Below the pieces are notes generated by a model that was not told where the DNA came from, ran no database searches, and saw nothing but the letters and a program-made list of their open reading frames with translations. This document shows, one piece after another, positions 39,667 through 49,314 of a DNA stretch of 64,000 nt (position 1 is its first letter; the number at the start of each line of letters is the position of its first letter). Where the stretch lies: positions 57,250 through 121,249 of IMG/VR virus record IMGVR_UViG_3300020205_002210; one strand, written 5' to 3'. Source of the stretch: a virus. The translations under genes and the position numbers were made by a program.

Positions 39667-39704
39667 TCTTTTCCCTTATTGTTGTGGTAGATATATTTTT
39701 CTGG

Positions 39705-39733
39705 TTGACTTTTCACTGAGAATGATATATAAT
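39705..39733 (+). promoter_or_regulatory. Sigma70-type early promoter for the gp43 region
   Basis: TTGACT 39705-39710, 17-bp spacer, TATAAT 39728-39733, in the gap between divergent genes and 65 bases before the next plus-strand ATG. No clear matching promoter for the minus-strand operon was found in the same gap. Confidence 0.8.
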
Positions 39734-39797
39734 TACAACTCTATTTCTATTTATGCGGTTAGAGCCCGCCGAACTCATCAAAAAAAGGTATCACAAC

Positions 39798-40112
39798 ATG
39801 AATATTTGTGTATTTAAATTAGTCACCGGAGAAGAGGTTCTAGGTGAAGTTACAGAAAACCAGTCACAATCAGTTGTTGTGGTAAAAAATCCAGTCGGCA
39901 TTGCTGTAGTGCGTGGTAAAGATGGTACGCCAAATGTTGGTTTTGCACCATTTCCCATCCATGCTGAACAAAAAACCGATGCAGAATTTAAATTTCTACG
40001 AACACACATTGTATATGAATACGTTCCAGCCGAAGACTTTATCACAAACTACAAACAAATTTTTGGATCAGGTATTATCCTACCTAAACAACCAAGTATC
40101 ATTACAGGTTAA
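39798..40112 (+). CDS. Sm-like small protein upstream of DNA polymerase
   Basis: 104 residues from ATG 39798. MNICVFKLVTGEEVLGEVTE and SVVVVKNPVGIAVV form the strand order of an Sm/Lsm-like barrel; the tail (FITNYKQIFGSGIILPKQ) is a helix and a strand. It is related in kind to 16706-17056. Its last base overlaps the polymerase ATG. In cyanophages a similar small gene also precedes or follows core replication genes. Function unknown. Confidence 0.55.
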   Translation: MNICVFKLVTGEEVLGEVTENQSQSVVVVKNPVGIAVVRGKDGTPNVGFAPFPIHAEQKTDAEFKFLRTHIVYEYVPAEDFITNYKQIFGSGIILPKQPSIITG

Positions 40113-42706
40113 TGTCTAATTTTTACACAAATGTTCAATCCCTCGGTGGTAGAATTCTCTACCGAGGTGTCAAAGATGGCAAAAAAATCAAACTTAGAGT
40201 TGATTATAGTCCATCACTGTATCTTCCTGTTCGTAAAGAAAAACAGATTGCGAAAGAAAATAGTAGACAATACAAATCCCTAGACGGTATCAACCTCTTC
40301 AAAAAGAAGTTTGATAGCATAAACGAAGCTCGAGAATATGTCAAACAATATAGTGATGTTCCGGGTACGGACAAAATCTATGGCCAAACTCGATACGAAT
40401 ACGCATTCATTGCCGATCAACATACCGAAATGGTTGACTGGGATATCGATAAGATTTCCGTTGCTTACATCGACATTGAGGTTGGATCTGAAAATGGTTT
40501 CCCTGATCCTTATCTAGCCAATGAACCTATCACAGCCATATGTATACAATATTCCGATGGTAAAACTTGGGTATTTGCTTGTGGTGATTATGACAAAGAA
40601 ATTGACAAAGAGAATGATGTATCTGATGTTAATTATGTTAAGTGTAAAGATGAATGGACTCTTTGTAAGAAATTCATTACACTATGGGCTGAAAAGTGTC
40701 CAGATGTTATCACTGGCTGGAACACCAAGTTCTTTGATATACCATACATTGTAAACAGGTTTCGTAAACTCCTTGGTGAAGATGAAACTAAAAAATTATC
40801 TCCTTGGAATTATATTTCTGAACGCAAAACAAATATTAATGGCCGTCAACTGATCGCTTATAGTTTTGTTGGTGTAGAATCTCTCGACTATATTGAATTG
40901 TACAAGTGGTATGCACCTGGTGGTAAGTCACAAGAGTCCTATCGTTTGGACAATATTGCTCAGGTTGAACTTGGTGAAGGTAAGATTTCTTATGATGAGT
41001 ATGACAACCTTCATGCACTGTATCGTTTGAATCACCAGAAGTTTATTGAATACAATATCAAAGACGTTCGCCTTGTGCAAAAGATGGAAGATAAGTTGAA
41101 GTTGGTTGAACTGGCTCTAACTCTTGCATATGATACTAAGTGTAATTACGAAGATGTGTTTGCACAAACTCGTATGTGGGATTCGATGACATATTCCTAT
41201 CTGTTGAACAAAGACATTATTGTGCCTCCACGCGAGACACAGGATAAAGACTCTGCGTTTGAAGGTGCGTATGTTAAAGAGGTGCAAGTAGGTTTACACA
41301 ATTGGGTTGCATCATTTGACTTGAATAGTTTGTATCCACATTTGATGATGCAATATAACATTTCACCAGAAACAATTATTGATCCGGTGAATTACACTCA
41401 AGAGATGCGTGACATTCTTTCTCAAGGTGTTTCTGTCGATAAACTCTTGAAAAGACAAATTGACATTTCAAGTTTGGAAAATGCCACAATCACTCCCAAC
41501 GGACAATTCTTTCGAACTGACAAACAAGGTTTCTTACCAGAAATGATGGAAGAAATGTATCAGGATCGTAAAAAATTCAAAAACCTGATGTTGAAATCCC
41601 AACAGGAGTATGAAGATGAAAAAGATGATTCTAAAAAATATGAAATTGAAAAACTTATTGCCAGATACAACAACCTACAGCTGGCTAAAAAGGTATCACT
41701 TAATAGTGCTTACGGTGCTTTGGGTTCTCAGTATTTCCGGTTTTATGATTTGCGTATGGCCTTGGGTGTCACCACTGCTGGGCAATTAAGTATTCGTTGG
41801 ATTGAGGCCAAGATTAACCAGTATATGAATAAGATTGTGCAGACAGAAGATGTTGATTATGTTATTGCATCCGACACAGACTCAATCTATCTGAGACTCG
41901 GTGAGTTGGTTAACAAGGTTTACGGTGTCGATGGTGTTGTTAAGATGCCTGGACAAAAAGTTATCAGTTTCATGGATAGAGTATGTGAAGATAAACTGCA
42001 ACCATTTATTGACAAGTCATACGAAGAACTTGCCATATATGTACATGCATATCAACAGAAGATGCAGATGAAGCGTGAAGGTCTATCAGATAAGGGTGTC
42101 TGGACTGCCAAGAAACGATATATCTTGAATGTGTATAACAATGAAGGTGTACAATACTCAGAACCGCACATGAAGGTGATGGGTCTGGAAATGATTAAAT
42201 CTTCCACACCATCGGCTATCCGTGAGAAGATGCGTTTGGCTATTAAGTTGATGATGAATGGTACTGAAGATGATGTACAGAAGTTTATTGCAGATTTCAG
42301 GCAAGAGTTTAAGAAGTTGCCGCCGGAAGAAATCTCTTTTCCTCGGGGATTAAATGGTTTACGCACATATTCTGATCCGGTAATGTTGTATAAAAAAGGT
42401 ACACCAATCCATGTGCGAGGTGCCATTTTGTACAATCACAATCTGACACTACTAGGTTTGACTAAGAAGTACCAACTTATACAAGAGGGTGAGAAGTTAA
42501 AGTTCACCTATCTAAAAGTACCAAACCATTTCAAAGAAGATGTGATTTCTTTCCCATCTCGGATACCAAAAGAGTTTGGGCTTGACAACTACATTGATTA
42601 TGATTTACAATTCGATAAGGCATTTCTGGAACCAATCAGTGTTATTTTGAGAAGTATGAATTGGTCGGCAGAAAAAACAAGTTCACTGGATGATTTCTTT
42701 GGTTGA
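40112..42706 (+). CDS. 43: DNA polymerase gp43 (family B)
   Basis: 864 residues (T4: 898). Replicative polymerase with proofreading. Exo I is YIDIEVGSENGFP (D121, E123); Exo III is near ALYRLNHQ...YNIKDVRLV. Polymerase motif A is ASFDLNSLYPHLMMQYNISP (about 399-418), motif B KKVSLNSAYGALGS (about 526) and motif C IASDTDSIYL (about 586). The C-terminus ends SSLDDFFG, the clamp-binding peptide expected for gp43. It overlaps the previous gene by one base and carries the next promoter over its stop. Confidence 0.97.
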   Translation: MSNFYTNVQSLGGRILYRGVKDGKKIKLRVDYSPSLYLPVRKEKQIAKENSRQYKSLDGINLFKKKFDSINEAREYVKQYSDVPGTDKIYGQTRYEYAFIADQHTEMVDWDIDKISVAYIDIEVGSENGFPDPYLANEPITAICIQYSDGKTWVFACGDYDKEIDKENDVSDVNYVKCKDEWTLCKKFITLWAEKCPDVITGWNTKFFDIPYIVNRFRKLLGEDETKKLSPWNYISERKTNINGRQLIAYSFVGVESLDYIELYKWYAPGGKSQESYRLDNIAQVELGEGKISYDEYDNLHALYRLNHQKFIEYNIKDVRLVQKMEDKLKLVELALTLAYDTKCNYEDVFAQTRMWDSMTYSYLLNKDIIVPPRETQDKDSAFEGAYVKEVQVGLHNWVASFDLNSLYPHLMMQYNISPETIIDPVNYTQEMRDILSQGVSVDKLLKRQIDISSLENATITPNGQFFRTDKQGFLPEMMEEMYQDRKKFKNLMLKSQQEYEDEKDDSKKYEIEKLIARYNNLQLAKKVSLNSAYGALGSQYFRFYDLRMALGVTTAGQLSIRWIEAKINQYMNKIVQTEDVDYVIASDTDSIYLRLGELVNKVYGVDGVVKMPGQKVISFMDRVCEDKLQPFIDKSYEELAIYVHAYQQKMQMKREGLSDKGVWTAKKRYILNVYNNEGVQYSEPHMKVMGLEMIKSSTPSAIREKMRLAIKLMMNGTEDDVQKFIADFRQEFKKLPPEEISFPRGLNGLRTYSDPVMLYKKGTPIHVRGAILYNHNLTLLGLTKKYQLIQEGEKLKFTYLKVPNHFKEDVISFPSRIPKEFGLDNYIDYDLQFDKAFLEPISVILRSMNWSAEKTSSLDDFFG

Positions 42707-42730
42707 CAAAAAAAAGAACCTAAGTATAAT
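42703..42730 (+). promoter_or_regulatory. Sigma70-type early promoter for uvsX-gp41
   Basis: TTGACA 42703-42708 over the gp43 stop, 16-bp spacer, TATAAT 42725-42730. Confidence 0.82.
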
Positions 42731-42768
42731 TGTAGTGATTAATATATGTTCGTGAAAAGGTAAAACAA

Positions 42769-43839
42769 ATGAGTATTCTTGACAAAATCAAAAAAAACAG
42801 CAGCATCAAAGATTCTGCTATCTTATCCAAATCAAAGTTCTTTAATGCAAAAGACATGATTTCAACTGCTGTGCCGATCATCAATGTGGCACTCTCTGGT
42901 AAATTGGATGGTGGATTAACTCCAGGCCTTACAATGTGGGCTGGTCCATCCAAACACTTTAAAACTGCATTCTCATTGTTGATGGCAAAATCTTATCTGG
43001 ACAAATATCCAGATGCAGCATTGTTATTCTATGATTCTGAGTTTGGTACACCACAGAGTTACTTTGATTCTTTTGGTATTGACACCAATAGAGTTCTACA
43101 CACACCATTGACTGACATTGAACAATTAAAGTTTGATGTGATGGCGCAATTAACACAATTGGAACGCGGTGAACATTTGATTATCGTAATCGATTCGATT
43201 GGTAATTTGGCATCAAAGAAAGAAGTTGATGATGCTTTGGATGGAAAGTCTGTTGCTGATATGTCACGCGCAAAACAAGTCAAATCACTGTTCCGTATGA
43301 TTACTCCACACCTGTCACTCAAAGACATTCCAATGGTTGTCGTTAATCACACATACAAAGAAATTGGTTTGTATCCGAAAGATATTGTTGGTGGTGGCAC
43401 CGGTTCTTACTATTCAGCTGATAACATTTTCATCATTGGTCGCCAGCAAGAAAAGGAAGGCACCGAAGTTATTGGTTACAATTTTATTATCAATGTAGAG
43501 AAATCCCGATATGTTAAAGAAAAATCTAAAATACCTGTTTCTGTATCTTACGATGGTGGCATTAGTACTTGGTCTGGTCTACTCGACCTTGCGATTGAAT
43601 CCAAGCATGTGGTTAAACCAAGCAATGGTTGGTACTCTCAAGTAAATGTGGAAACTGGTGAAGTCGAAGACAAGAAGTACAGAGAAAAAGATACCGATAC
43701 AAAAGAATTCTGGATGCCGATTTTGAAACAAAAATCTTTCCGTGATTTCATTGAAGACAAGTACACCGTTTCTTCTGGTAGTATCATGGAATCGGACATC
43801 GATCAGACTTTTGATGTTGCAACGATGACTGGAGAGTAA
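42769..43839 (+). CDS. uvsX: Recombinase UvsX (RecA-like)
   Basis: 356 residues (T4: 391). Strand-exchange protein for recombination-driven replication. It opens MSILDKIKKNSSIKDSAIL as T4-like UvsX do; Walker A is GPSKHFKT (about 64-71); Walker B is LIIVIDSIGNL (about 138-148); VVNHTYKEIGLYPKDIVGGG is loop 2. The C-terminal domain ends acidic (MESDIDQTFDVATM). It has its own early promoter. Confidence 0.95.
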   Translation: MSILDKIKKNSSIKDSAILSKSKFFNAKDMISTAVPIINVALSGKLDGGLTPGLTMWAGPSKHFKTAFSLLMAKSYLDKYPDAALLFYDSEFGTPQSYFDSFGIDTNRVLHTPLTDIEQLKFDVMAQLTQLERGEHLIIVIDSIGNLASKKEVDDALDGKSVADMSRAKQVKSLFRMITPHLSLKDIPMVVVNHTYKEIGLYPKDIVGGGTGSYYSADNIFIIGRQQEKEGTEVIGYNFIINVEKSRYVKEKSKIPVSVSYDGGISTWSGLLDLAIESKHVVKPSNGWYSQVNVETGEVEDKKYREKDTDTKEFWMPILKQKSFRDFIEDKYTVSSGSIMESDIDQTFDVATMTGE

Positions 43840-43840
43840 T

Positions 43841-44161
43841 ATGGATGAGGGTGTTGATTATTGTTTCATCTATCCTAAAGATGATAAGACTACGGTAAAC
43901 ATTAAACTTCTACAAGGACCATACAAAGATACCATATTCAAATATGGCAAAGTAAAATTCAAAGAAGAAAGTGACCAGGTCTATTTACTTTTTGCTTATG
44001 ATGTGTTAGAATCTAATGTTGGTAAGCCATCAAAACTTGAAAAAGATGATGACTTTAAGAATTACATCGGCGACCTATTGGTGGAGTTAATGTCTTCCAA
44101 TATTGAACAGGAAATTATTGATGAAGCTGGAACAAACAATTTTAAAGAATCTGATTTATGA
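43841..44161 (+). CDS. Conserved small protein between uvsX and gp41
   Basis: 106 residues. A beta-rich N-terminal part (YCFIYPKDDKTTVNIKLLQG, then YKDTIFKYGKVKFKEE) and an acidic helical tail (NYIGDLLVELMSSNIEQE). A gene of this size and place recurs in cyanophages, where it lacks a function. Being wedged between UvsX and the helicase, it may act in the replisome. It overlaps the gp41 start by 41 bases. Confidence 0.65.
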   Translation: MDEGVDYCFIYPKDDKTTVNIKLLQGPYKDTIFKYGKVKFKEESDQVYLLFAYDVLESNVGKPSKLEKDDDFKNYIGDLLVELMSSNIEQEIIDEAGTNNFKESDL

Positions 44162-45512
44162 TGAAGAGTACCTGCGAAAGGTACTTCCATTTTTAAAGCC
44201 AGATTATTTTACGGATAAAGTTGATAGAACGATTTATAATGAGATCGCTGCTTTCACAGACAAATACAATTCATCACCAACAATTGAAGCACTAAAACTA
44301 GCCGTCAAAGAAAAACGAACACTCTCAGAAGATGAAGTTGAAGGTTGTGATGCATCTCTCAAAGATATCGAACAGTCTAAAAACGAATTATCTAAAATTG
44401 AATGGCTCGTAGATAAAACAGAACAGTTCTGTCAGGAAAAAGCAATATATAATGCTGTGTTAGGTTCAATTTCAATCCTTGACGGCAAAGATAAAGTCAA
44501 TGATAAGGGTTCTATCCCAAAAATCCTATCTGATGCATTGGCAATCAGTTTTGACAATTCAGTAGGTCACGATTATTTGGAGAACACGGATGAACGATAT
44601 GAATTCTACCACAGAAAAGAAGAACGAATCCCTTTTGATTTGGATTTCTTTAACAAGATTACAAAAGGTGGTCTACCTACTAAAACGCTTAATATCGCTC
44701 TTGCCGGAACTGGCGTTGGAAAAAGTCTATTCATGTGTCATGTGGCTGCAGGTGCAATGGTGCAAGGCCGTAATGTACTGTACATCACTATGGAAATGGC
44801 TGAAGAACGGATTGCGGAAAGGATAGATGCAAATCTATTGAATGTTACTGTTGACGATCTTGTCAATTTATCTAAAGATATGTATGACAAAAAACTCACG
44901 AAACTGCGTGAGAAGACCGTTGGTAAACTTATTATCAAAGAATACCCAACGGCCTCAGCTAGTGCTACACATTTTAGGACATTATTGAATGAACTCAATC
45001 TTAAAAAATCTTTTGTTCCTGATATCATTTTTATTGATTACCTTAACATTTGTTGTAGTTCTAGGGTTAAGGCTGGAGCAAATGTCAACAGCTACACCTA
45101 TGTCAAATCAATTGCCGAAGAATTGCGAGGTCTTGCTGTTGAATTCGGAGTACCAATTGTTTCTGCTACACAAACAACTCGGGGAGGTTTCTCAAGTTCA
45201 GACCCCGGACTCGAAGACACTAGTGAGTCTTTTGGTTTGCCAGCAACAGCAGACTTGATGTTTGCTCTCATTTCATCAGAAGAGTTGGAAGAAATGGGAC
45301 AGATCATGGTGAAACAATTGAAGAATCGATATAATGATCCAACATATTACAAACGATTCACCCTCGGCATTGACAGGTCGAAAATGAGATTGTATGATGT
45401 GGAACAATCAGCACAAAATGATATTACCGATTCAGGCAAAGACAAACCACTAAACACATTTGGTGACCGTGAAAAGTCACAGAAGAAAAGTTTTTCAGGA
45501 TTTAAAGTATGA
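44121..45512 (+). CDS. 41: Replicative DNA helicase gp41
   Basis: 463 residues from ATG 44121 (AGGAAA upstream; TTG 44103 is possible). DnaB-type ring helicase that unwinds ahead of gp43. Walker A is AGTGVGKSLF (about 195-204), Walker B IIFIDYLNICC, and ATQTTRGGFSSSDPGLEDTS with KNRYNDPTYYKRF follow, as in T4 gp41 (475). The N-terminal domain contains YLRKVLPFLKPDYF. Its frame overlaps the preceding gene by 41 bases, and its stop overlaps the next start by four. Confidence 0.95.
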   Translation: MKLEQTILKNLIYDEEYLRKVLPFLKPDYFTDKVDRTIYNEIAAFTDKYNSSPTIEALKLAVKEKRTLSEDEVEGCDASLKDIEQSKNELSKIEWLVDKTEQFCQEKAIYNAVLGSISILDGKDKVNDKGSIPKILSDALAISFDNSVGHDYLENTDERYEFYHRKEERIPFDLDFFNKITKGGLPTKTLNIALAGTGVGKSLFMCHVAAGAMVQGRNVLYITMEMAEERIAERIDANLLNVTVDDLVNLSKDMYDKKLTKLREKTVGKLIIKEYPTASASATHFRTLLNELNLKKSFVPDIIFIDYLNICCSSRVKAGANVNSYTYVKSIAEELRGLAVEFGVPIVSATQTTRGGFSSSDPGLEDTSESFGLPATADLMFALISSEELEEMGQIMVKQLKNRYNDPTYYKRFTLGIDRSKMRLYDVEQSAQNDITDSGKDKPLNTFGDREKSQKKSFSGFKV

Positions 45513-46615
45513 ACTTAACAAAGGTTGAAGCACTACATTGTGCATCTGTTTTTGAAAATTATTTTGGGAGTTTTAATCGTGTCGATGAATACATGCGTGA
45601 CCAGAAACTGGCATCTCTTGATGACCTATCTTCAAATCCTCTCTTCCCTTTAGAAGATGATTTATTTTCAGACTTCACCATGCATCCAAAAGATATGGAT
45701 TTTGAAGTATTGGAAATACCACAAGAGAAGTGGGAAAATTTATTGAATATTACCAGTTCTCATATTAACATTTCTCCAGTTGGGCGTCAAATAAGATTGG
45801 CTGTGTTGGAGAAGAATACAGGAAAGATTGTAGGATTCATTCGCCTTGGTTCACCAGTAATCAACATGAAGCCACGCAACGAAATGCTTAGACAAGTATT
45901 CACACAACAACCTGAATGGTCCAAGAGGTTCAATGAATCATCTATGATGGGTTTCGTTATTGTTCCATCACAACCTTTTGGTTATAATTATCTTGGTGGT
46001 AAATTACTTGCTGCAATTTGTACCTCGCATGAGGTGCGTGAAATTGTCAACAAAAAATACAATATGAATTTGTGTTTGTTTGAAACGACAAGTTTATATG
46101 GAAGTTCCAAAACGGTGTCACAGTATGATGGCATGAAACCTTACATTCGTTATAAAGGTTTAACCGATAGTGATTTCATACCGATGATGCACGGAAAAGC
46201 CTACGATGACTTACGCAGTTATGTAGAAAAACTGGTTGGTGATATTGTTGATGAAGATGTTTCAAGTAAGAAATTGAAAACTACAATGAAAATTGTTTCG
46301 CTTACCAAAGCAGCACTTAAAGGCAGTCCTGAAGGGGATACATTCATAGCAACGATTCAGAAGGCAAAAGGGTTGACAGAGCAAAAAAGATATTATTACA
46401 GTGACTATGGTTTCAAGAACATGGTAGAGTATGTTAAGTGTATGTCCGATATACTAATTCCTGGTGAAAACTATGAAAAACACAAAATGGTAAACTTGAT
46501 TGAATGGTGGAGAAACAAGGCGACAAATCGTTTTGAAACATTAAATGGTGATAATAGATTGAGAACTGAGTTGGAGGTTTGGACTTCTGGAAAGCCTATT
46601 GATATAATCAGATAA
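45509..46615 (+). CDS. DruA-like (DUF4338-type) protein, copy B
   Basis: 368 residues, overlapping gp41 by four bases. The core (about 90-205) reads GRQIRLAVLE, IVGFIRLGSP, FVIVPSQPFGYNYLGGKLLA (about 149-168), then FETTSLYGSS and SQYDGM, and is plainly paralogous to 21529-22794. The C-terminal 130 residues are helical and basic, with RYYYSDYGFKNM. Similarity to DruA of Druantia defence is suggested by block order, not by search. Sitting right behind the helicase, it is likely tied to replication. Confidence 0.5.
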   Translation: MNLTKVEALHCASVFENYFGSFNRVDEYMRDQKLASLDDLSSNPLFPLEDDLFSDFTMHPKDMDFEVLEIPQEKWENLLNITSSHINISPVGRQIRLAVLEKNTGKIVGFIRLGSPVINMKPRNEMLRQVFTQQPEWSKRFNESSMMGFVIVPSQPFGYNYLGGKLLAAICTSHEVREIVNKKYNMNLCLFETTSLYGSSKTVSQYDGMKPYIRYKGLTDSDFIPMMHGKAYDDLRSYVEKLVGDIVDEDVSSKKLKTTMKIVSLTKAALKGSPEGDTFIATIQKAKGLTEQKRYYYSDYGFKNMVEYVKCMSDILIPGENYEKHKMVNLIEWWRNKATNRFETLNGDNRLRTELEVWTSGKPIDIIR

Positions 46616-46618
46616 ATA
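46611..46618 (+). promoter_or_regulatory. Probable late promoter (GATAAATA)
   Basis: One mismatch from TATAAATA, over the stop of the DruA-like gene and 20 bases before the next ATG (RBS TGGAGA). It would drive the long operon to about 53.7 kb. Confidence 0.5.
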
Positions 46619-46637
46619 CTTTTATTTGGAGATAATT

Positions 46638-47453
46638 ATGGCAGCTTCAGAAGGTGTTGATTTAGAGTTTTGTATTGTAGAAAAAATTCGAATAAAAAAT
46701 AATGAACAAACTAAATTTGAAAGAACATATTCACCTAAAATACTAACTCAAGCGGATCAATGTGTAGAACATATTTTAAAACATGCTGGACAAAACAAAA
46801 TTAAAATATGGCACTCGGATGATTCAAGTGGGCCATTTGGATCCATCTATGCAAAACCAGAACCAAAAACTGATATTGTTATTAGAGTCGGTTCAAAAAT
46901 TCATACCGTTTCTGTTAAAATGGCTGGCCCGGTACAACTTGCATCTGGCCAAGGTGTATCAACTGCTGAATTGTTTTCTTCTGCCGCAAAACACCTACCA
47001 TCACAAAAAGAGAGTAAAGTTTTGGTATCAATTATAGATGAATTGAAAAAGATGCCTACACGATTGTTATCATCAAGTAATCAATCAAGGATTGAAAAAG
47101 AAGCATCTACTAAAGTTATTAATGAATTTTTACAAAATGGTAAAATAATTAAAGATAAAAATTATGAATACTGGCTGGAAAATAATAAAGAATCTTTGAT
47201 GGCTTCTCTATTAAAATATGTGGAAGAAGATGAAGATTTTACTACTGCTTTGTTGTATGAAGCTATGACAGGTGAATTATCACTAAAACAGTTTCGTGGC
47301 GCACCTGCTGACAGTATTATTAGTCCAAAAGGATTTTTTGAAATAGATGGTGCGTATGTTGAAAGTATAAAAAGAAAAGTCAAGTTCGACATAAGAGGAA
47401 AATCTAGAGGTGGAATAACTGGTGTCGCTTTTAGAATAGATTTGAGTCAATAA
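46638..47453 (+). CDS. Putative PD-(D/E)xK-like phage protein
   Basis: 271 residues from ATG 46638. EPKTDIVIRVGSKIHTVSVK at about 78-97 has the look of a PD-(D/E)xK nuclease core (D, strand, then S-V-K in the place of ExK), followed by GPVQLASGQG, a pattern common to T4-like phage proteins of this kind. The C-terminal half (FTTALLYEAMTGELSLKQFR, then SIKRKVKFDIRG) is a helical and a strand segment. Function is not known; a nuclease or its degenerate relative is inferred. Confidence 0.45.
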   Translation: MAASEGVDLEFCIVEKIRIKNNEQTKFERTYSPKILTQADQCVEHILKHAGQNKIKIWHSDDSSGPFGSIYAKPEPKTDIVIRVGSKIHTVSVKMAGPVQLASGQGVSTAELFSSAAKHLPSQKESKVLVSIIDELKKMPTRLLSSSNQSRIEKEASTKVINEFLQNGKIIKDKNYEYWLENNKESLMASLLKYVEEDEDFTTALLYEAMTGELSLKQFRGAPADSIISPKGFFEIDGAYVESIKRKVKFDIRGKSRGGITGVAFRIDLSQ

Positions 47454-47454
47454 A

Positions 47455-47757
47455 ATGGCATTAACAGATTTCGATAAAATTTTAAAAGAGTATAAAGATT
47501 CTGAACACGATTTCGGATTCTCAGCTGTCTCTGAACAAGAATACAACTCTGTAATCAAAGAGAGTGTACAGACGGTTGAAAATTATAAAATCAATCTAAC
47601 TGAAACCGAAAATAAATTAGCAGAACTTGAAAAGATGATTATACCTTTCCTGAAGAAACTACATAGTACAGGTGACAAAGAATATATATATTGGCCAAAC
47701 CGAAAACCAGCAATTGAGAAACAAATAGAAGCGATATTGAAACTAACAAGAGGTTAA
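47455..47757 (+). CDS. Conserved T4-like small coiled-coil protein
   Basis: 100 residues, starting one base after the preceding stop. DFDKILKEYKDSEHDFGFSA, a coiled coil (about 40-65), then IIPFLKKL and YIYWPNRKPAIEKQIEAILK near the end. I recognise this layout (DFGF...YIxWPNR...LTRG) from many aquatic T4-like genomes; the function has not been assigned there. It may be a virion or replication accessory. Confidence 0.65.
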   Translation: MALTDFDKILKEYKDSEHDFGFSAVSEQEYNSVIKESVQTVENYKINLTETENKLAELEKMIIPFLKKLHSTGDKEYIYWPNRKPAIEKQIEAILKLTRG

Positions 47758-47759
47758 TT

Positions 47760-48470
47760 ATGAAAGCTACGGTGATTATACCGACCACAGGTTCGCCTGA
47801 GGTACGGAATGCTATTGAGTCTGTATTGAATCAGACAATTGAAACACAGTGTTATGTTGTTGGTGATGGTGACCAACACAAAAGTAAAGTCAAAGTACTT
47901 ACCGATAATTATGCAGGAAATTCTTTCCTCAAGACCTGTTTCCTACCCATCAATGTCGGTGCAAATGGTTTTTATGGGCACCGAATATATGCATCGTTCA
48001 CACACCTAATCGACACCGATTATGTATTGTACCTGGACCAAGACTGTTGGTTCGAACCCAATCATGTAGAGTCCTGCATCAAAATGATTGAAGATAATAA
48101 CCTGGACTGGTCCTACTCACTCCGGAAGATTGCAAACAAAGCTGGTGATTATGTCTGCAATGATGACTGTGAATCATTAGGCAAATGGCAATCTTATCAT
48201 GGCATTAATCACATTGATACAAATAACTATTGCATTAAAACTGAAACTGCGATAAAATTAGCATCTGCATGGCATGGCGGTTGGGGACAAGATAGAAAGT
48301 TCCTTGGAGTTATTGCACAACATTTTCCTAGATTTCACTGCACTGGCAAATATACCGTAAATTATCGTGTCGATGGTAATCCGGGTTCTGTCAATGCAGA
48401 ATTCTTTTTAAATGGAAATAAAGTGATGAATGAAAAATATAATGGAGAGTTCCCATGGACAAAAACTTAA
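47760..48470 (+). CDS. Family 2 glycosyltransferase
   Basis: 236 residues. ATVIIPTTGSPEVRNAIESV at the start, VVGDGD, then YVLYLDQDCWFEPNH with the DxD (LDQD) motif and WSYSLRKI; a GT-A fold enzyme transferring a sugar from a nucleotide donor. WHGGWGQDRKFL is the usual acceptor loop. It opens a tightly packed cassette of sugar-related genes and overlaps the next by 16 bases. Confidence 0.8.
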   Translation: MKATVIIPTTGSPEVRNAIESVLNQTIETQCYVVGDGDQHKSKVKVLTDNYAGNSFLKTCFLPINVGANGFYGHRIYASFTHLIDTDYVLYLDQDCWFEPNHVESCIKMIEDNNLDWSYSLRKIANKAGDYVCNDDCESLGKWQSYHGINHIDTNNYCIKTETAIKLASAWHGGWGQDRKFLGVIAQHFPRFHCTGKYTVNYRVDGNPGSVNAEFFLNGNKVMNEKYNGEFPWTKT

Positions 48471-49312
48471 TTATCGGTGCATTTACTGGTTACAATTTTA
48501 ATCAACTAAAACCTTGGGTTCTTTCCATAGAAGAGTGTGGATTCAAAGGTGATAAAGTTATGATCGTTGGAGATGCATCGGCCGAAACCAGAGAACAATT
48601 AGTTAAACATGGTTTTCAATTGCATGGTATGCCAAAAATCAATGCACCAATTCATGTGGCAAGATTCTGGTCAATCTATAATTATCTACATCATAATTCA
48701 GAAAAATATAACATTGTTGTAACCACCGATGTGAAAGATGTGTATTTTCAAAAAGACCCATGCCAGTGGATATTTGATTCTATGGGTGATAAAAATCTCG
48801 TAGCTGGTTCTGAATCCATGCGTTACAAAGATGAACCGTGGGGCAACGACAATCTAATGAGTACATATGGTGAAATGGTACACAGTAGATTCAAAGATAA
48901 CTTAATCTATAATGTTGGAACTTTTGGTGGCTCATCCGATTATGTGCGTGATATGTGTTTCAATATTTTTACGAATGCTATCAATCGACCGATTCCAATT
49001 GTAGACCAGGCGGTGTATAATGTGTTGATTAATACACAACCATACAAAGATGCCGTTTTATTTACAAACCAAGAAGATGGTTGGGCGGTTCAATTAGGTA
49101 CAACTGGTGACCCGTCTAAAATGGATCAATTCAGGCCATTCTTGGTTGAGCCTGAACCTATCTTCAACTATGAACAAGAATTAATTACAACAACTGCCGG
49201 CACACCACATTGTATTGTTCACCAATACGACAGAGTTCCAAAATGGAAAGACTTGGTGATGAAGAAATTTCACCAAGATGATCCAGATTCTTTTTTCACA
49301 TATAGGACTTAA
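48455..49312 (+). CDS. Glycosyltransferase-like protein
   Basis: 285 residues. LIIGAFTGYNFNQLKPWVLS starts it, and VVTTDVKDVYFQKDP is the metal-binding block seen in a family of sugar transferases where a conserved TDxxDVxFQ replaces the DxD. PIPIVDQAVYNVLI and HCIVHQYDR are later conserved points. Substrate unknown. Start overlaps the previous gene by 16 bases; the next ATG is two bases after the stop. Confidence 0.7.
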   Translation: MDKNLIIGAFTGYNFNQLKPWVLSIEECGFKGDKVMIVGDASAETREQLVKHGFQLHGMPKINAPIHVARFWSIYNYLHHNSEKYNIVVTTDVKDVYFQKDPCQWIFDSMGDKNLVAGSESMRYKDEPWGNDNLMSTYGEMVHSRFKDNLIYNVGTFGGSSDYVRDMCFNIFTNAINRPIPIVDQAVYNVLINTQPYKDAVLFTNQEDGWAVQLGTTGDPSKMDQFRPFLVEPEPIFNYEQELITTTAGTPHCIVHQYDRVPKWKDLVMKKFHQDDPDSFFTYRT

Positions 49313-49314
49313 TT

